Below are positions 1-12,500 of a DNA stretch of 64,000 nt, in pieces. The DNA is taken from contig NC_079314.1 of the NCBI RefSeq assembly GCF_029931775.1, forward strand, positions 72,903,879 to 72,967,878. The letters run 5' to 3'. This stretch comes from Euleptes europaea. Its lineage: Eukaryota > Chordata > Lepidosauria > Squamata > Sphaerodactylidae. Made by a program: the position numbers and the translations under genes. Positions within the stretch are counted from its first letter, which is position 1. Every line of letters begins with the position of its first letter. The notes beneath the pieces were generated by a model. That model did no database searches, was not told the DNA's origin, and saw only the letters and a list, made by a program, of their open reading frames with translations.

Positions 1-1741
1 ACTTTATTGTATTTTTTCCCTTGGTACATTGGGAATTCTTGGTAATACAGGATATTTGACAATAAGAAAATTATATGGCTTTAGCTTGCTCAGTATATTC
101 CCTGGCGACCTCTGTTTCCAGGTTTGTTGTCCCAAATACCTCTGTCATAAGCAAGACACTTAGAAACATTTAATATTTATTATTTCAAATCACATGCCAG
201 CCAAGAGTAGTCTTAACTAGCTAACAAAAGGATGCTTGAAAAAAGTCCTTCTGACTTTTCAAGGACTAGGTTATCGACCACTGAATAATTTACAGAATGT
301 GATCTTCAATAGGCTAAAGGAATATTTTTCCCAGAGGAATCTGTGGAAGTATAACATGACTAGTAAGACAACATGTATGACAGCTGACAGAACTGCAACA
401 TCATTCATCTTTACTCAGTATCTTTTGGCCTAATGGACATAAATCTAAGCTGGATCTGACGTTCATAGCTATTTAGGCTGCCTAGAATTATTCAGCTTTT
501 CAGGACATCTTTCATACACTAAACACCCGTTTATTATTATATGCATTTCTACTGAGCAAAAGGCAACAGCCATAACTGTCCAAAAGAGTAATGCAAGACC
601 AGCCCCTATCAAATCACTGAGCTTGAAACTGTAGCTCTTGGAACTAGAAGACTGGTCAAATTTTGTGGACATCATTGAAGAGCTGAGGCACGGTAGGACC
701 ATTTCCCACCACATCGTTCCAAACACTGAAGAGGGACTTCTACCAGTGGAGCCACCCAAAATGTTAGTTCAGGGAGGGGTTATTGGAAAGTGGAAATAGT
801 AGAAATAGCCCCCTTAAGAAAAACTAAGTACCCTTTAGTCTTTTGGGATAAGTGGTTGGACAGAGGCCAGTATTCTCAATGTAGACTCTGCATGGGCCAC
901 GCTTGCAGATCTTCTTCTGCCAAATAACCCCAGAGCAGCATTACAGACTTGCAGACATGGCAAGCGGATTAAGCAAAATTGCTATTATTAGGCAAGCTAG
1001 GGTACTTCATTCAAGATCATTTACAAAGTTTGTCCCCAATACACTATTTTTCAACCTAGAATTTCTGCCATTAGCTCAGTGTGACTTGCTTAAAACTGGA
1101 TATGGACATCAAACATACAAACACCTTGCACATTAGAGGATTCTTGCTGAGGTGTGAGTGAAATGTAAGGATGGCAAGGCAAGCTACTTGGTCTTACTGA
1201 TGGATCAACTTGGAACTGAACTCCACCAGCAAACGACACCACCAGTGTTTTCTCTTTCATGCTACTTTTCAAAAAGGTACTGGAAGCTTTAACTCAGTTC
1301 CGCCAAGGAGACTCTCAAACAAAGCTCACCAGCTGCTGGATTGCTCTATGAGCAGTCTACCCTTTGATCTTAATTAAGCTGAGAACCCCAGATCAGCAAA
1401 TGTTGCCCTCTTGGATGATGTCCCTGACTAAAAGATATAAATTCAAGTTTTATGTGCCTGTTTCGATTTTATAGACACCAACCAACTCATGGAGAGTTTT
1501 GTATGAATGAAATCGTTGTTTGTATCTTGGACTGAGTCCAGGTGATATTCCTTTTCTACAGCAAGGTGATTACAAATGGCTAACGTCTTAATCTCCAGTG
1601 CCCAATCAAGCACATGGCTACTCCCCAGTTGTTGTTGTTTTTACTAAGATCACAGCAATGTTCCTCAACTAAAAAACACTCAGAAAGAACTGACTGACAC
1701 TTGCTCCAGGTACTGGAGTTGCAGAAAAACTCTAGGATGTA

Positions 1742-1944
1742 CATGCATGACAATTCAGAGGCAGAACACATGCTTTGCACACAGAAGAGGCCCAGGTTCA
1801 ATCCTGGACGTTTCCGGTTAAAGTATCTCCGGTAGTAATTCTTGAGAAAGGCGTTTCTCAAGCAGAACTCTAGAAAAGTTACTACCACAGCAGTTAACGC
1901 TAGACCAATGGGCCAACTCTGTATAAGGTAGCTTCCTAGGCACA
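1742..1944 (+). repeat. Old tRNA-derived SINE copy
   Basis: A degraded relative of the SINE at 23437. It has an A-box-like TCAGAGGCAGAAC, a B box GGTTCAATCC and the tail (CTGTATAAGGTAGCTTCCT). Much more diverged than the other copies. Confidence 0.7.
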
Positions 1945-3890
1945 TGATATACCTGCATCCATTCCATCAGAGTTCTTGAACATCAACCATATGCATTGTA
2001 GGAAGTTCCACCTAATTTCCAGTCCAGATTATCAGGATGCTTCCTCAGATGCCTTTCATCAACCTGTTAATGGATATGCCTGTGCTGGAGAAATAAATTC
2101 AGCACGATATGCCATAATCTTCCACCATCCTTCTGGGAATAAGAAAGGAATATTGGCTATTCACACAGGAAAGCAAGGATGTGTCTGCACTTTACTGTAG
2201 AGCAGGGCTGTGAAACTACTAAAAAGGCCCAGAGCAAAACAAATTTATATTCTCTCACACATACAGAGAATCATTTGCAAATATTACCTGTTTTTGGACA
2301 GCAGCCAGCCATTGCCCACTTTTTACTTCCACGAGCGCTACTGTTATATGAAGATACAACCTAATTTTGCATTTCCTGAAGCTTCTTCTACCCTTGAATT
2401 TCTTAGCTGCAACCGAAGATAGATATGGCTTTAAAAAGTGGTTTTGTTCCCTCTACCCTGCCCCATGCAGAAGGACTCACACATATCAGTGCAAAGCAGG
2501 TTTACAAGTGCTAGACAGCAAGCTTAAGCCTGAGAGCAGCTGGTTCATCTTAACAGGTTCTTCCAGAAGTGGAAGGCATGTCTTATGCAAGGGATGGTCA
2601 GTTCTCCCTATAGCACAGCTCCCACCATGGCGCATTTGACACCAATCATGAAGATCCCATGACCCTCAGGAATATTTGGGGGTCGGGAGGAAGCACATGG
2701 TGATGTAGAAAAAGAGATGGCAGGAAAAAGGCTTGTACAATAAGAATGCTTAGGATGCAGCCCAGTAGTGTAAGTAGACCTAAATCTACAGAATAAGGCA
2801 GGATATACATTCCATTTTTTTTCTAAAGCTCAAAAAGAACAGTGCTAAATCTTCCCACTGCTTTGCTTGTTTGAACCCTTTATGCATATCTGAGAGGGTG
2901 TTAACCATCATCTCTTGTCTAGAGCAGTTCTGCAATCAAACCTAACAAGCCTTCAGGTGCAATGGTGAAAAATTTATGACAGGAGGCTACACTCCCCTCA
3001 ACGGAAAAACAAATAAATCTCAGTATTCTGTGCCAACAATTTCACAAGGGGCAAGTTCAGCTGCAATGAATCTCTTTATTGTTCTAGGTACCCAGGCAGA
3101 GCCATTTCAGTTACTTCCAGCAAGAGCAAGTTCCATTGCAACCATACAAAACCCAAAAAGGTTTACTTATAGATATTAAACACCTTTTTGGCATTGTTAC
3201 AGAGACATATTTTAACATACTGTTGCTTATGTCAAAATACCTTCAAGGTGACAATGTACCAGTTTCAAGCCTAGGATAGATTTTTTTTTGTTGATCAATT
3301 CAGCCTCTATCAATTTCCACACATTTAGTTTCTTCAGAATTCCATTACTGTTTTAAAGGCTTTGAGCCCAATCAACTTAAGAAGCAGAGCTGAAAGGGAC
3401 CAGGTGTGTCGCTATCTCACCTCTTTGCCTAACAGAAAGACCTGCCCCAATAGCATCTCACAGATCATCCCATCGAAATCAAGGCCACACCATCTTCCGC
3501 TGCACTAATTGCATCTAGTTTAAGAGCACCACATGACACATAAGCAGTAAGACAACCAGCTTTCGCTAACCTGAGCCCAACAGAGGTAGAGGAAGTAACA
3601 GCCTTCAAAAATAAGCAGAATGCTTGATTTGACTTAAGGAGTGGTTCACATACACAGAGCTACAAGATGGCAATGAAGTAGCAGAGACCTGAAGTGGTAA
3701 AATGAACTGCATCACTTCAGACAGCAGCAAATGGAGGTTTGGGAAGGACCAAATGCTGAGAAGCTCGCCAGAACTCCCAGCTAATAGAAAACCAGTACAG
3801 CGAGCAAAGGGACGGTGTAGAACCTTCTGCCCAACTGTGCAAGGCTGTTGTATGCAGTGAGATTTTTTTATGCCAAGGGATTTCAAAGCT

Positions 3891-3948
3891 GGAATCGACT
3901 ACCTACACACTGTAGTGGTGGAATCGACTACCTACACACTGAAGTGGA
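3891..3948. repeat. Tandem duplication, 29-bp unit x2
   Basis: GGAATCGACTACCTACACAC... repeated end to end with one mismatch. Confidence 0.9.
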
Positions 3949-4303
3949 ACCTCCATCTTCTGCATGGCTTAAGCGATCTCTCAGTCCAGCACATTAACAC
4001 AAGCCAGCCAAATGACTGAGAATTTGCCCAAGGTTGACATAATAGGAATTATGTAATCCCTACTGTACCGCCCCTCGATTACAATTCCCCAGCTCCATTC
4101 ATGACATTTTACAGTGTTAAGACATTGTTCCAACTCAAAACTAGACCTTGTGCTATAACACTAAGCTATAGATCTTCTCCTTTAAGAGTGAAAAACTATG
4201 TGATTAGATATAAACCTCATAAGAGCACCCAAAGTCCCATCTTTAGTTATATCAGGGATTGTAAACAAAGAAAAGGCCAAGAGGAATCCACATCATATAC
4301 ACG

Positions 4304-4319
4304 GGGGGGGGGGGGGGGA
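4304..4319. repeat. Poly-G tract
   Basis: An uninterrupted run of about 15 G. Similar G runs occur at 16150-16160, 19047-19059 and 28802-28815. Lengths in the assembly may be unreliable. Confidence 0.8.
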
Positions 4320-4840
4320 CAATTCCCAAGTCCTAGTGGACATAACCAATGCAGAATAAGATATTCCTTGTTATTCACTAGACTTTTATCCTTCACTTGT
4401 AAAAAAAAAACCAACAAAAAATCCCCCACCAAAACAAACCAAAAAACCACCCACCCCTAATAAGCTTTACTTCCCACTCCCCAAGATTATACTGTAGTTT
4501 GGATCAAAGTCAAGACAACAGTCCTCAAGAAAGGAAGAGAACTGGGCATGACAGCCTTAAAAGACTTCAAGCTACGGCCTCTCCTAGCTGCATGATGTAG
4601 AAGGTATACCTGATGAAAGTATCCCTTCTTTACAACTACCAGAAGGCATAGGAATTCATTCTTCTAGTGCTGGACACCACATGCCCAGTTTCTCTCATCA
4701 CAGGCTGCATTTACACTACTTTTTACAAGCAAGAGCTATGTGAAGGTGCTGCTGCTGTATCCACCTGATACTATTATGTTTTTTCTCACTTGACTTTTGT
4801 GCAATCCAAATCTCTCGTTGCCCAACTCAATAAGTTGTCT

Positions 4841-4900
4841 TGCTATCTTTGTGTTTCCACAGGAAAGCTTTGCTATCTTTGTGTTTCCGCAGGAAAGCTA
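4841..4900. repeat. Tandem duplication, 30-bp unit x2
   Basis: TGCTATCTTTGTGTTTCC(A/G)C... repeated end to end with one mismatch. Confidence 0.9.
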
Positions 4901-5689
4901 AGCTATGTTTATGCTTAACAGAAACATCTACATTGTGAACCGTCCGTAGTGAGAATAACTGCACAATGAAACTACTAACAGCACAAAAAGAGGGTTTCAG
5001 GCACTCACACAGGAATGTTCAAGTATTCTTGCATAATTCTCTAAACCATGATCCTTCAGTATAAAGATACAAGGCTAGTTTTGCAAAGCAAGAAAAATTG
5101 GGGTACATTTTTCTTCCTATCAATTTATTACAAATTACTGTTGCTTTTCTTCATGCTTGTGCATAAAATACAGATTTTCCTGGTATTGATTCCTTTTTCC
5201 CTTAAGCATAACAGGCTAAAACATTTGCTCCTTGGTAAATCACTTTTCCTTAACCTTTAGGAAATAAAAACAATGGTCTAAATGTCAGGCCTTGGTGTGT
5301 GAAGAGTAAATTCAGGGAGGCAGGGTTGCTTCATTTCTTTTTACTGGACAGAATCTTTCCACCATCAACCTGCTGCAGTTTTAGAGCCCAGCTCTCATCA
5401 GTGTAAAATAACTGGGCATGTTTATGTATTTTTAAATGTTTTAAGCTGTTCCACTAAACAGAAATTAAGATGCATTGCCCTAGCACAACAGAACGGTTTT
5501 CCGGCAATGGAGAAAGTGCTTCCAGTTTTCCAGCCTTCAAATTTCAACCATATTAGTGCAGCTTGATTAAAGACAAAGACAATGGTTCTTTTCTTAAAAA
5601 AAACTTATATTCAAAATACCTTTGTATAAACAATGGCAATACTACAGAGTAGTATCTTAATACAAAGCAGTTCAATATTAACTGTTAAA

Positions 5690-6461
5690 CTTTTATTATA
5701 AATTAAAATTTCTTTACAAAAATTGCACATAGTAAATTGACCACTCTTAGGTTCTGATGCACTGGCGTTTGCAATAGTATCGTTAATCGTCAAATTTGAA
5801 AAGTCTCTGCCACAAGTCCAGAATGCAGAAAGGGCAGTTAAACAACCCTCATACAGCCTTCAAGTGCAAAAAGCATACTTGAAGCCATGGCAGTTACTTT
5901 CCTTAAGAGCGGTTGCATTTGTTTTAAATCCTGCAATGAAAATAAACAATCTCCACAAAAAAATAAAAGAAAAAAAATAAAAGAAAGCAAAGAGAGAGAG
6001 AGAGAAGCAAAGAAAGAAAGTTTAAGGGGAAAAAAAGAGGGAAATACAAAAGAGGACTGCTTGTTTTCTTATGTAAACACAGCCCACATAATTAGCCCCA
6101 AATACAGATCTCTCAGGCATCAGTGCGAGCGTCAAGTGAAATCAGGAACAGCACAAAAGAAAGAAAATGAGAACTAAAAACAAAAACACATTTAAAGTCT
6201 GTCATTGGGATGAACTATACTTACGTACGTGATGTTATGACAGTCCGGCAGGGCCCAGAGGCAGGCCATACAGGGAGTTCATTTATCCAACGCGGCGTTC
6301 ATGTTAAATGTTTCCAGGTTCAAGGAAAGCAGACCAGAAAGACTTGATATGCTCAGCATTGCTCATCTGCTTTATACAGGCCTAAAGCTAGAAATCAGCC
6401 TGGAGAATCATTCAAATGATTTTGGCATTTAATAGGATTTAGCACTGACAGCACCCAGCGT
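5690..6461 (-). other. ZFC3H1: Probable ZFC3H1 3' untranslated region
   Basis: Sequence downstream of the stop. The first good minus-strand AATAAA after it is at 5692-5697. The true end is not determinable here, and other AATAAA-like hexamers lie further out (for example near 5124-5129). The stretch 5940-6050 is almost pure pyrimidine in the mRNA sense, ending in a (CT) run. Confidence 0.45.
5692..5697 (-). terminator. Candidate ZFC3H1 poly(A) signal AATAAA
   Basis: A minus-strand AATAAA about 770 nt past the stop codon, in A/T-rich surroundings. Position is plausible for the last exon, but several similar hexamers exist nearby and no downstream element is decisive. Confidence 0.35.
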
Positions 6462-6599
6462 TCAGCGATTCGTGCTCTCTGTTCTGTAAGTGTTTAAATT
6501 TAAAAGCTCATCTAGGCTGACTCCAACCTCTTGGCACTTGGAAACTAGTTTTCTCAGGTTATCAGTTTTACCTCCTCCTGATGCTTCAAACAGGAGTTG
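6462..6599 (-). CDS. ZFC3H1: ZFC3H1 coding exon 35 with stop (residues 1934-1978)
   Basis: The last 45 codons, starting QLLFEASGGGKTDNLRKLVS and ending near TESTNR, followed by TGA (6462-6464). It aligns with the human C-terminus (...LLNLNSNKTESKNH). Confidence 0.97.
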   Translation of the reverse strand, partial: QLLFEASGGGKTDNLRKLVSKCQEVGVSLDELLNLNTYRTESTNR

Positions 6600-9500
6600 C
6601 TGTAAGAGATGGGGAAGCAGACATAAGAATTAGCCAGAGTTTGAAAATCACCATATCGATGGATATGGGATATGCAAAAAAATTGAAATGAAGCCTTAAA
6701 CGGAAACATAAGGAAAAGCATTACATCTTTCCACAGGGTTGCAGATAAAGGTAACTTCTGAAAGGCTCTCTGATATAAGCGATGGACCTGAAAAAGAGAA
6801 CAATCCAAGTCAATTGTACCCCAACGCACACAAAATGATTCAAAGCCAAATCAAAGAAGCATGCATTGGGAAAACATTGGAAAGAAACCCACAAGGCCCC
6901 CTAGAACAAGGTAGTTTCAAGCAACTTTCTGAAGACCAAGAGTAAGGAGACTTGACAAACCTCCTGGGACAGGGAATGTTCTAACCACGCTTACAAGCAT
7001 AAAGGGGAGAAAAGTAGGCAAATTGTTGCCTGCATGTGAGTCAGAGGCTACTGCTGGATTTAGGGCTTTTTAAAAAGAACATTTATACTTTAAGATAGTA
7101 GAGAAAGCATGGAAGGCTGACAGCTGCATGTTTTCCTGATTTGCTGCCTTTTTAGTGATTAAACTGTTGGTTTTATTACATCTTCAACTCTTCATGGATA
7201 CATGCATTTCATGCCAATTAGTAACTTGAAATTCTTGAAGCAGCAAGTGGACAAAATTATGGAAAGGAAATCAACACTCAAACCGGTTCAAGCAGCAAAG
7301 GAAACCAATTTCATATGCATAATATGAGCTGCCATTTGTGGCTGCCACCCAACGTAAGTCTGGCTATAACCTCCAATAGTAGAACATTCTTCACTCAAGA
7401 GAAAAAAAGGCCCCTTTTTCCTTTTCCACCTCAATTGATGGCAGAGATAAAACCCCTTAAGGAATACTGAAAAACAAGCATCATATCAAGTAACTGAAAC
7501 ACTGCTCTTGCTATTCCTAGCAGGACTCCCTTTAAACACGTGGACTTGCTTACCCCATTAAACTCAGGAATTAGACAAGTTAAAGAGTTCTGAATTAGCT
7601 CTTTTAGTGATCTTTTTTTTTAAAAAAACATACCTCTCTTTGTCCCTTTAGAAAGCACTCAGCAGCAATGGCTCTGAAGGGAAAAAATAAAGAGGACTTA
7701 TATGTTTGTAGAACACGAACAATTTTACCATCAGAACGCTGAGGAGATGAAGCTATTAAAGTCCTGAAAAGGAACAAACTAGCTTCCAATGATGACAATC
7801 TATTGTGAAGAAATAAAAAGGATCCAGTTCATAAACAATCTTACATGAGCAAGACATTTCAGTTGTTCCCATTATGTACAAACACTGCAGACAATGACCA
7901 GTTCATCACCACTGGATATTGCTATTATGATATATAAAGGGAAGGAAACAGAGGTCAACAGTTTATTGATAAAACACATTTCAAAGCAGAAACAGTGAAA
8001 ACTATCAATGCACTTTCCTTACTTATCCACGTACTGCATACTTACTTCTGAAACATGTGGGTATGGGGAAGCAAGAGTCCTCATTTTACAATATTAACGT
8101 CAAGTATCTTTCTAAATCAAAGCTTGCTGAAAAACTGCAATAATGAAAACCTTCCTAGCATGTCCAATTTGTTAACTAGCTTTGTGAAGCAAACTTTAAT
8201 GCATTTTTTAAAAATATCTATGGTAACAGGTGTATGACTGCTGAATTACATTTTCCAGATGGCCAGGCATGTTGGGATATTATATGTAAACATCTTGGCT
8301 TGCAGTTTCAGTATCTGAATATTGCTCTCATCCCAATATTGTTGAAGCAGCCTACAACAAGAGAGGAAAAAACCAATAGTGAGTGCAATTGCTATAGATA
8401 CCATTTTGATTGCTAAACATCATGGTAATTCAAAAGGATCCTGCAGAAAGAATCGCTTCGGTCACAATGGCCAATTAAATAATTCAATAATGCATTATGG
8501 GCAAAAATCCAACACTATACTAAAGCTGCTCACTCTATTTTCCAAGTTTGCAGCATTAATAGGTTAGTTCCACCTTAGTCAAATCTTTCTCTAAGCCCCA
8601 CCTTAACATTTGGCTATGCCATTAGGGTGAATGCTAACAGTGATTTTTTTCCCAATTGAACAATATTCACTAGAAAGTGCTGTTTAGAGCTTGTCCCAAA
8701 TAGCAAATTACATTCTGAAGGGACATTACACTTCTAAAGAGTTCTCTATTAGAAAAAACTTACAATCTGTATCTGCAAATACCCCTCAATGAAAAAGAGT
8801 ACAGGTATGCATCGTGTGTCCCCAACTATTCTGTTACTTACTTAAATTATTCAAAGTTTTTTTAATCTTAAGGTATTTATAAAAATAAGGGCAAAGGGGG
8901 CATTTTTCATGAACACACAAGATGACATGGCAGAGGTTTTGAGCCATATCAATAAGCAAAACTTGTTGACCAATATCTAGATTCTGGTTATTTTTCTGCC
9001 TAAATTCATTCCAGGTTTTCTTCCAAGAGAAAAACCAACTATCTTAAGTATAATGCTGCAGCCTTTTTGAAGACCTACTGATTCATTCATTGTCACTGAA
9101 TTAATCCCCATATATAAAACTTTAGAAAAATATGTGGTCCAAGTAAAGAGAATGAAGATAGTGGAGGAGCCGGTTTCAACACTAACAGCATTTTACATTA
9201 ATACAACTCATTGTGAGTTGTATTAATGTAAAATAACAATTTTTTTAGGATAACTGGTGGATTCTTCCCACCTCATGCTTTCTTGCAAGCCTACTGGTAA
9301 AATTTTGTTTTTTGTACAAGCAAAATGTTTTGAGACAAATGAAATAGCAATGGGAAGCACTTCTCCCCTATTGCAGTAAACTGATGAAATGTTTAAACAA
9401 TAAGAATGAAGCAGGTAAGGAGGACCCAAATATTGTTCACTAATGTTATGTTGAGGATACATTTGATTTGAAGGTAAAACACATGTTGGGCCCTTTTCTT

Positions 9501-12500
9501 TTCAATAGGCATTAATCTCTAATCATGCTTTGCTATGAATTTGAATGTGTTTTAATTTTAAACCTTCTTTTCAGCTGCAAATATGAGGTGCATATGTGCT
9601 TCCCATTATGCAAAACTACAGACTTTCTGATTCTAACTTGACAAAAAGCTACATCGGCTAGGCTTTCTAAATGGTTTGCACAACTTTTATGCTGACCATG
9701 TTGCCCTGTGAGAATTACGAGTCCAGAACTGGAAGTCATGATAAATTCCTCAATCAGCAATTTGACTTACTAGATGTCTCTCAGGCAAGTCAAGACAACA
9801 GACATATATTGTTTACATAAAAGCTTCAACAAATATTTAGTTACCTGAAAGAAAGTCCAGGATTAGCAGACATGGTGGAGCAAAATCGTTCCAAGGCTTT
9901 GGAATGCTGAGACTTTGGAATACAGCTCAAATAAAAGGAAATGACCTGTAAAAGTGTATTGTTTTAAATTAACAACAATTGTGGTTGCCTACAGTTTTGA
10001 TAAAGAATCTGACTATAAGATGGGTTCCCCCTTTCGAATGCAATGGCATACGATTAATAGTTTTCATTCAACAGAATTTCCGTAAATCTACAGTCCAGAT
10101 AAGAATCTTAAGTTCAAGGTGATTAACTCCTGTGCTCTTGAATAATGTATTCATGTAGAGTCGCCATGGTTTCCTTTTCAGCATTTATGGCTTACACCAT
10201 AGCTGCTGTATGGCATGGGGGAGGGATATTTGGCTCAGCATTTCTCAGCACAATTCTGTGCAGGAAGAAAGGTGCCAATGAACTCCTGTTTAAAAACAAG
10301 GTTTTAATAAAAACTAACAAAGTGACAGATCACTTTTCAGACTATCAGTGCTTTATTTTGTCTTGGCCTCAGTGAAAAGACCACAACTATTGCTGAAGAC
10401 CACAACTAAAAGAAAAAAAAAAACCTATTCAGATGACTTACAACAATGTACTTTGAGGGCCGCTTCACAATGACTCAACTCAGTGATCAAACTTCTCTAA
10501 CAGCAGCTTGGCAAAAGGTCTGAGTAGAATAAACAAATTTGATTTTCACAGAGCACTCCTGGTAAGTTAATCCTTGCCATGACCAACAACTATATTTTAC
10601 AGCTGCCAAGAATGGCACTGGCCCTTTAAGATTACTTGGTACATACTCAAGTTGGAAATCAGAAGCCTGAAGCACTCTAAAAGGAGAACATCTGTAAGCA
10701 GAACTAATGGCACTTCTGAGAATTTGTTCCCATGAAGAGAGACTTGCCTAAACACCCCCTCCAAATGCTGTAGGTCTCATAGGAAGGGGGCATTCATGAC
10801 TTTCCAGGGCTGTCAAGCATGTGCTGAAGCCATGAGCCCTTCGAAAGGTTGGAGAGGATTGAGTTGGGGGTGGGGGGAGGATAAGAGTCCCTGGTGTTAG
10901 CCAAAGATGAAATCCAACTAGCTTCTTGAACCACAGGAGAAGGTCAGCTGCGGGAGGAAGGAGGCAACAGATAATCCCTTCCTCTAAAGGGCGAGAACCT
11001 GGGGAATCACAGTCCCATCTTCAAAATGCTGCTGTAATTGTTAAGATACCTTGAACTTCTCCCTATTGATTCACTACACAAACAATCCAGAGAGAAAAGC
11101 TTTTTCACATATTGAGTTTACATTCACTTTGCTTGTTAGCTCACTGTGCTGAAGAAAATGCTGGGGAAACTCTCCAATTACTTCCGCATGGTCATTTATA
11201 TATAAGGGTCACAATTTAAGAGTTCCCAAAAAATTCATACCTTGTTATGAAACTCATAGTTGGTCCAGTAATCGGCAGTAGTAAATGGAATAGGGTAACG
11301 GGTGGGGACTGTAACAAGACATCTGTTCACAAAATCAGTAAAAAGCTTGAATTCTTGAGCTTGATTGTTGGACCTGACAACTCTGCCGTTGATGAAAACA
11401 AGGTAACTGGAAAACAGAAATTAAACCCAGACGTTAACACTTCTGAATGCATTACTTGTACAACTGTAGAGTCAAGTAATGCCTTGTCATTTTAACTTAC
11501 TCCAACCAAATTTGCTGAATAATTTCCTCTTGCATAACTGCTCCCAGGGCTGCCTCATAAGCATCTGTTGCTTCTCCAGAACTTCCATGAAGAGACTGGT
11601 ATAAACTATTTTTAAAAAACAAACAATGAACTCTTTAAGTACTGCACTGTGCCTTTATAAACTCATCTGCAAGCTTGAATTACACACAAGCAGATGCAAA
11701 ATTCCAGAAGTAAAAACGTTCGCATTGAGCTTCAACTTTAATAAATACTGTTTATTGTAAAATATGCAAGCTTACATTGAAGAAAACAGAAGCATACCTA
11801 ATGACATATACCACATACTAATGGCGAAGGCAAGGGTTCAGCTTTTTCCATTTCAGAGTAATGCCTCCAGAAGTACTGCTGTTAGCAATGAGGTTAACCA
11901 AAAAAGAATATATTGCCTCACTTAATTGTGAAGTCGTTTGAATAGTAAATTAGCTGCTCCTTACAGGCAGCAAAACTAGACCACCCACAGAAAAGAAGGG
12001 GTCTGAACTATGTATTTGGTGGATCCTCAGTTCAGCAGAATATATGATTCTGTGAGTTAACCAAAAGAAAACCTTCAAGTTAAGGATGACAGAAAGCTGG
12101 ACACAGATGAATGTCAATTAAATGATTTCTCATGGAACACCAGCTTATATTCTATCAGTGACCACATCCTAAGCAGAATCCTTCCATCGCCCTGATGTGT
12201 CCAAGTTATTCAGCTCCTCTTACCATTTATTTTATTTAATTCATTTAAACCATGACTTTCCCTCCAATGAGCTTACAAGATGCTCCAAAGCGGTTTACAT
12301 CCTTCTCCTCATAACAATCCTGTGAGATAGGTTAAGCTGAGAGACTGTGACTGGCCCAAGGTCACCTACCAAGCTTCCATGGCATGATGGGGATTCAAAC
12401 CTGTATGTTCCAGGTCCTAATGTAACACCATTCACCACTACACCACACTGGTTCTCCATGTGCAGTTAATCATTCAAAGCTAAAATGACAGGGGGGTTCA

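Larger units (their letters stand above)
1..5600. other. Downstream of ZFC3H1, no gene seen
   Basis: Apart from an old SINE (1742), two tandem duplications and a G run, I see no coding exon, RNA gene or promoter. Short open frames on both strands show no protein family. Confidence 0.6.

Noticed and set aside
3605-3886. 93-codon minus-strand frame
   Set aside because: No family resemblance, no splice or promoter context, and typical of chance frames in this region.
1-5600. LGR5 3' end, expected from human synteny
   Set aside because: No seven-helix receptor coding sequence is visible on the plus strand; any non-coding end could not be recognised.
7674-7798. Upstream extension of ZFC3H1 exon 33 in the open frame from 7798
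   Set aside because: A strong pyrimidine tract and CAG precede 7673, the phase fits exon 32 at 8250-8351, and the human alignment is continuous without the extension.
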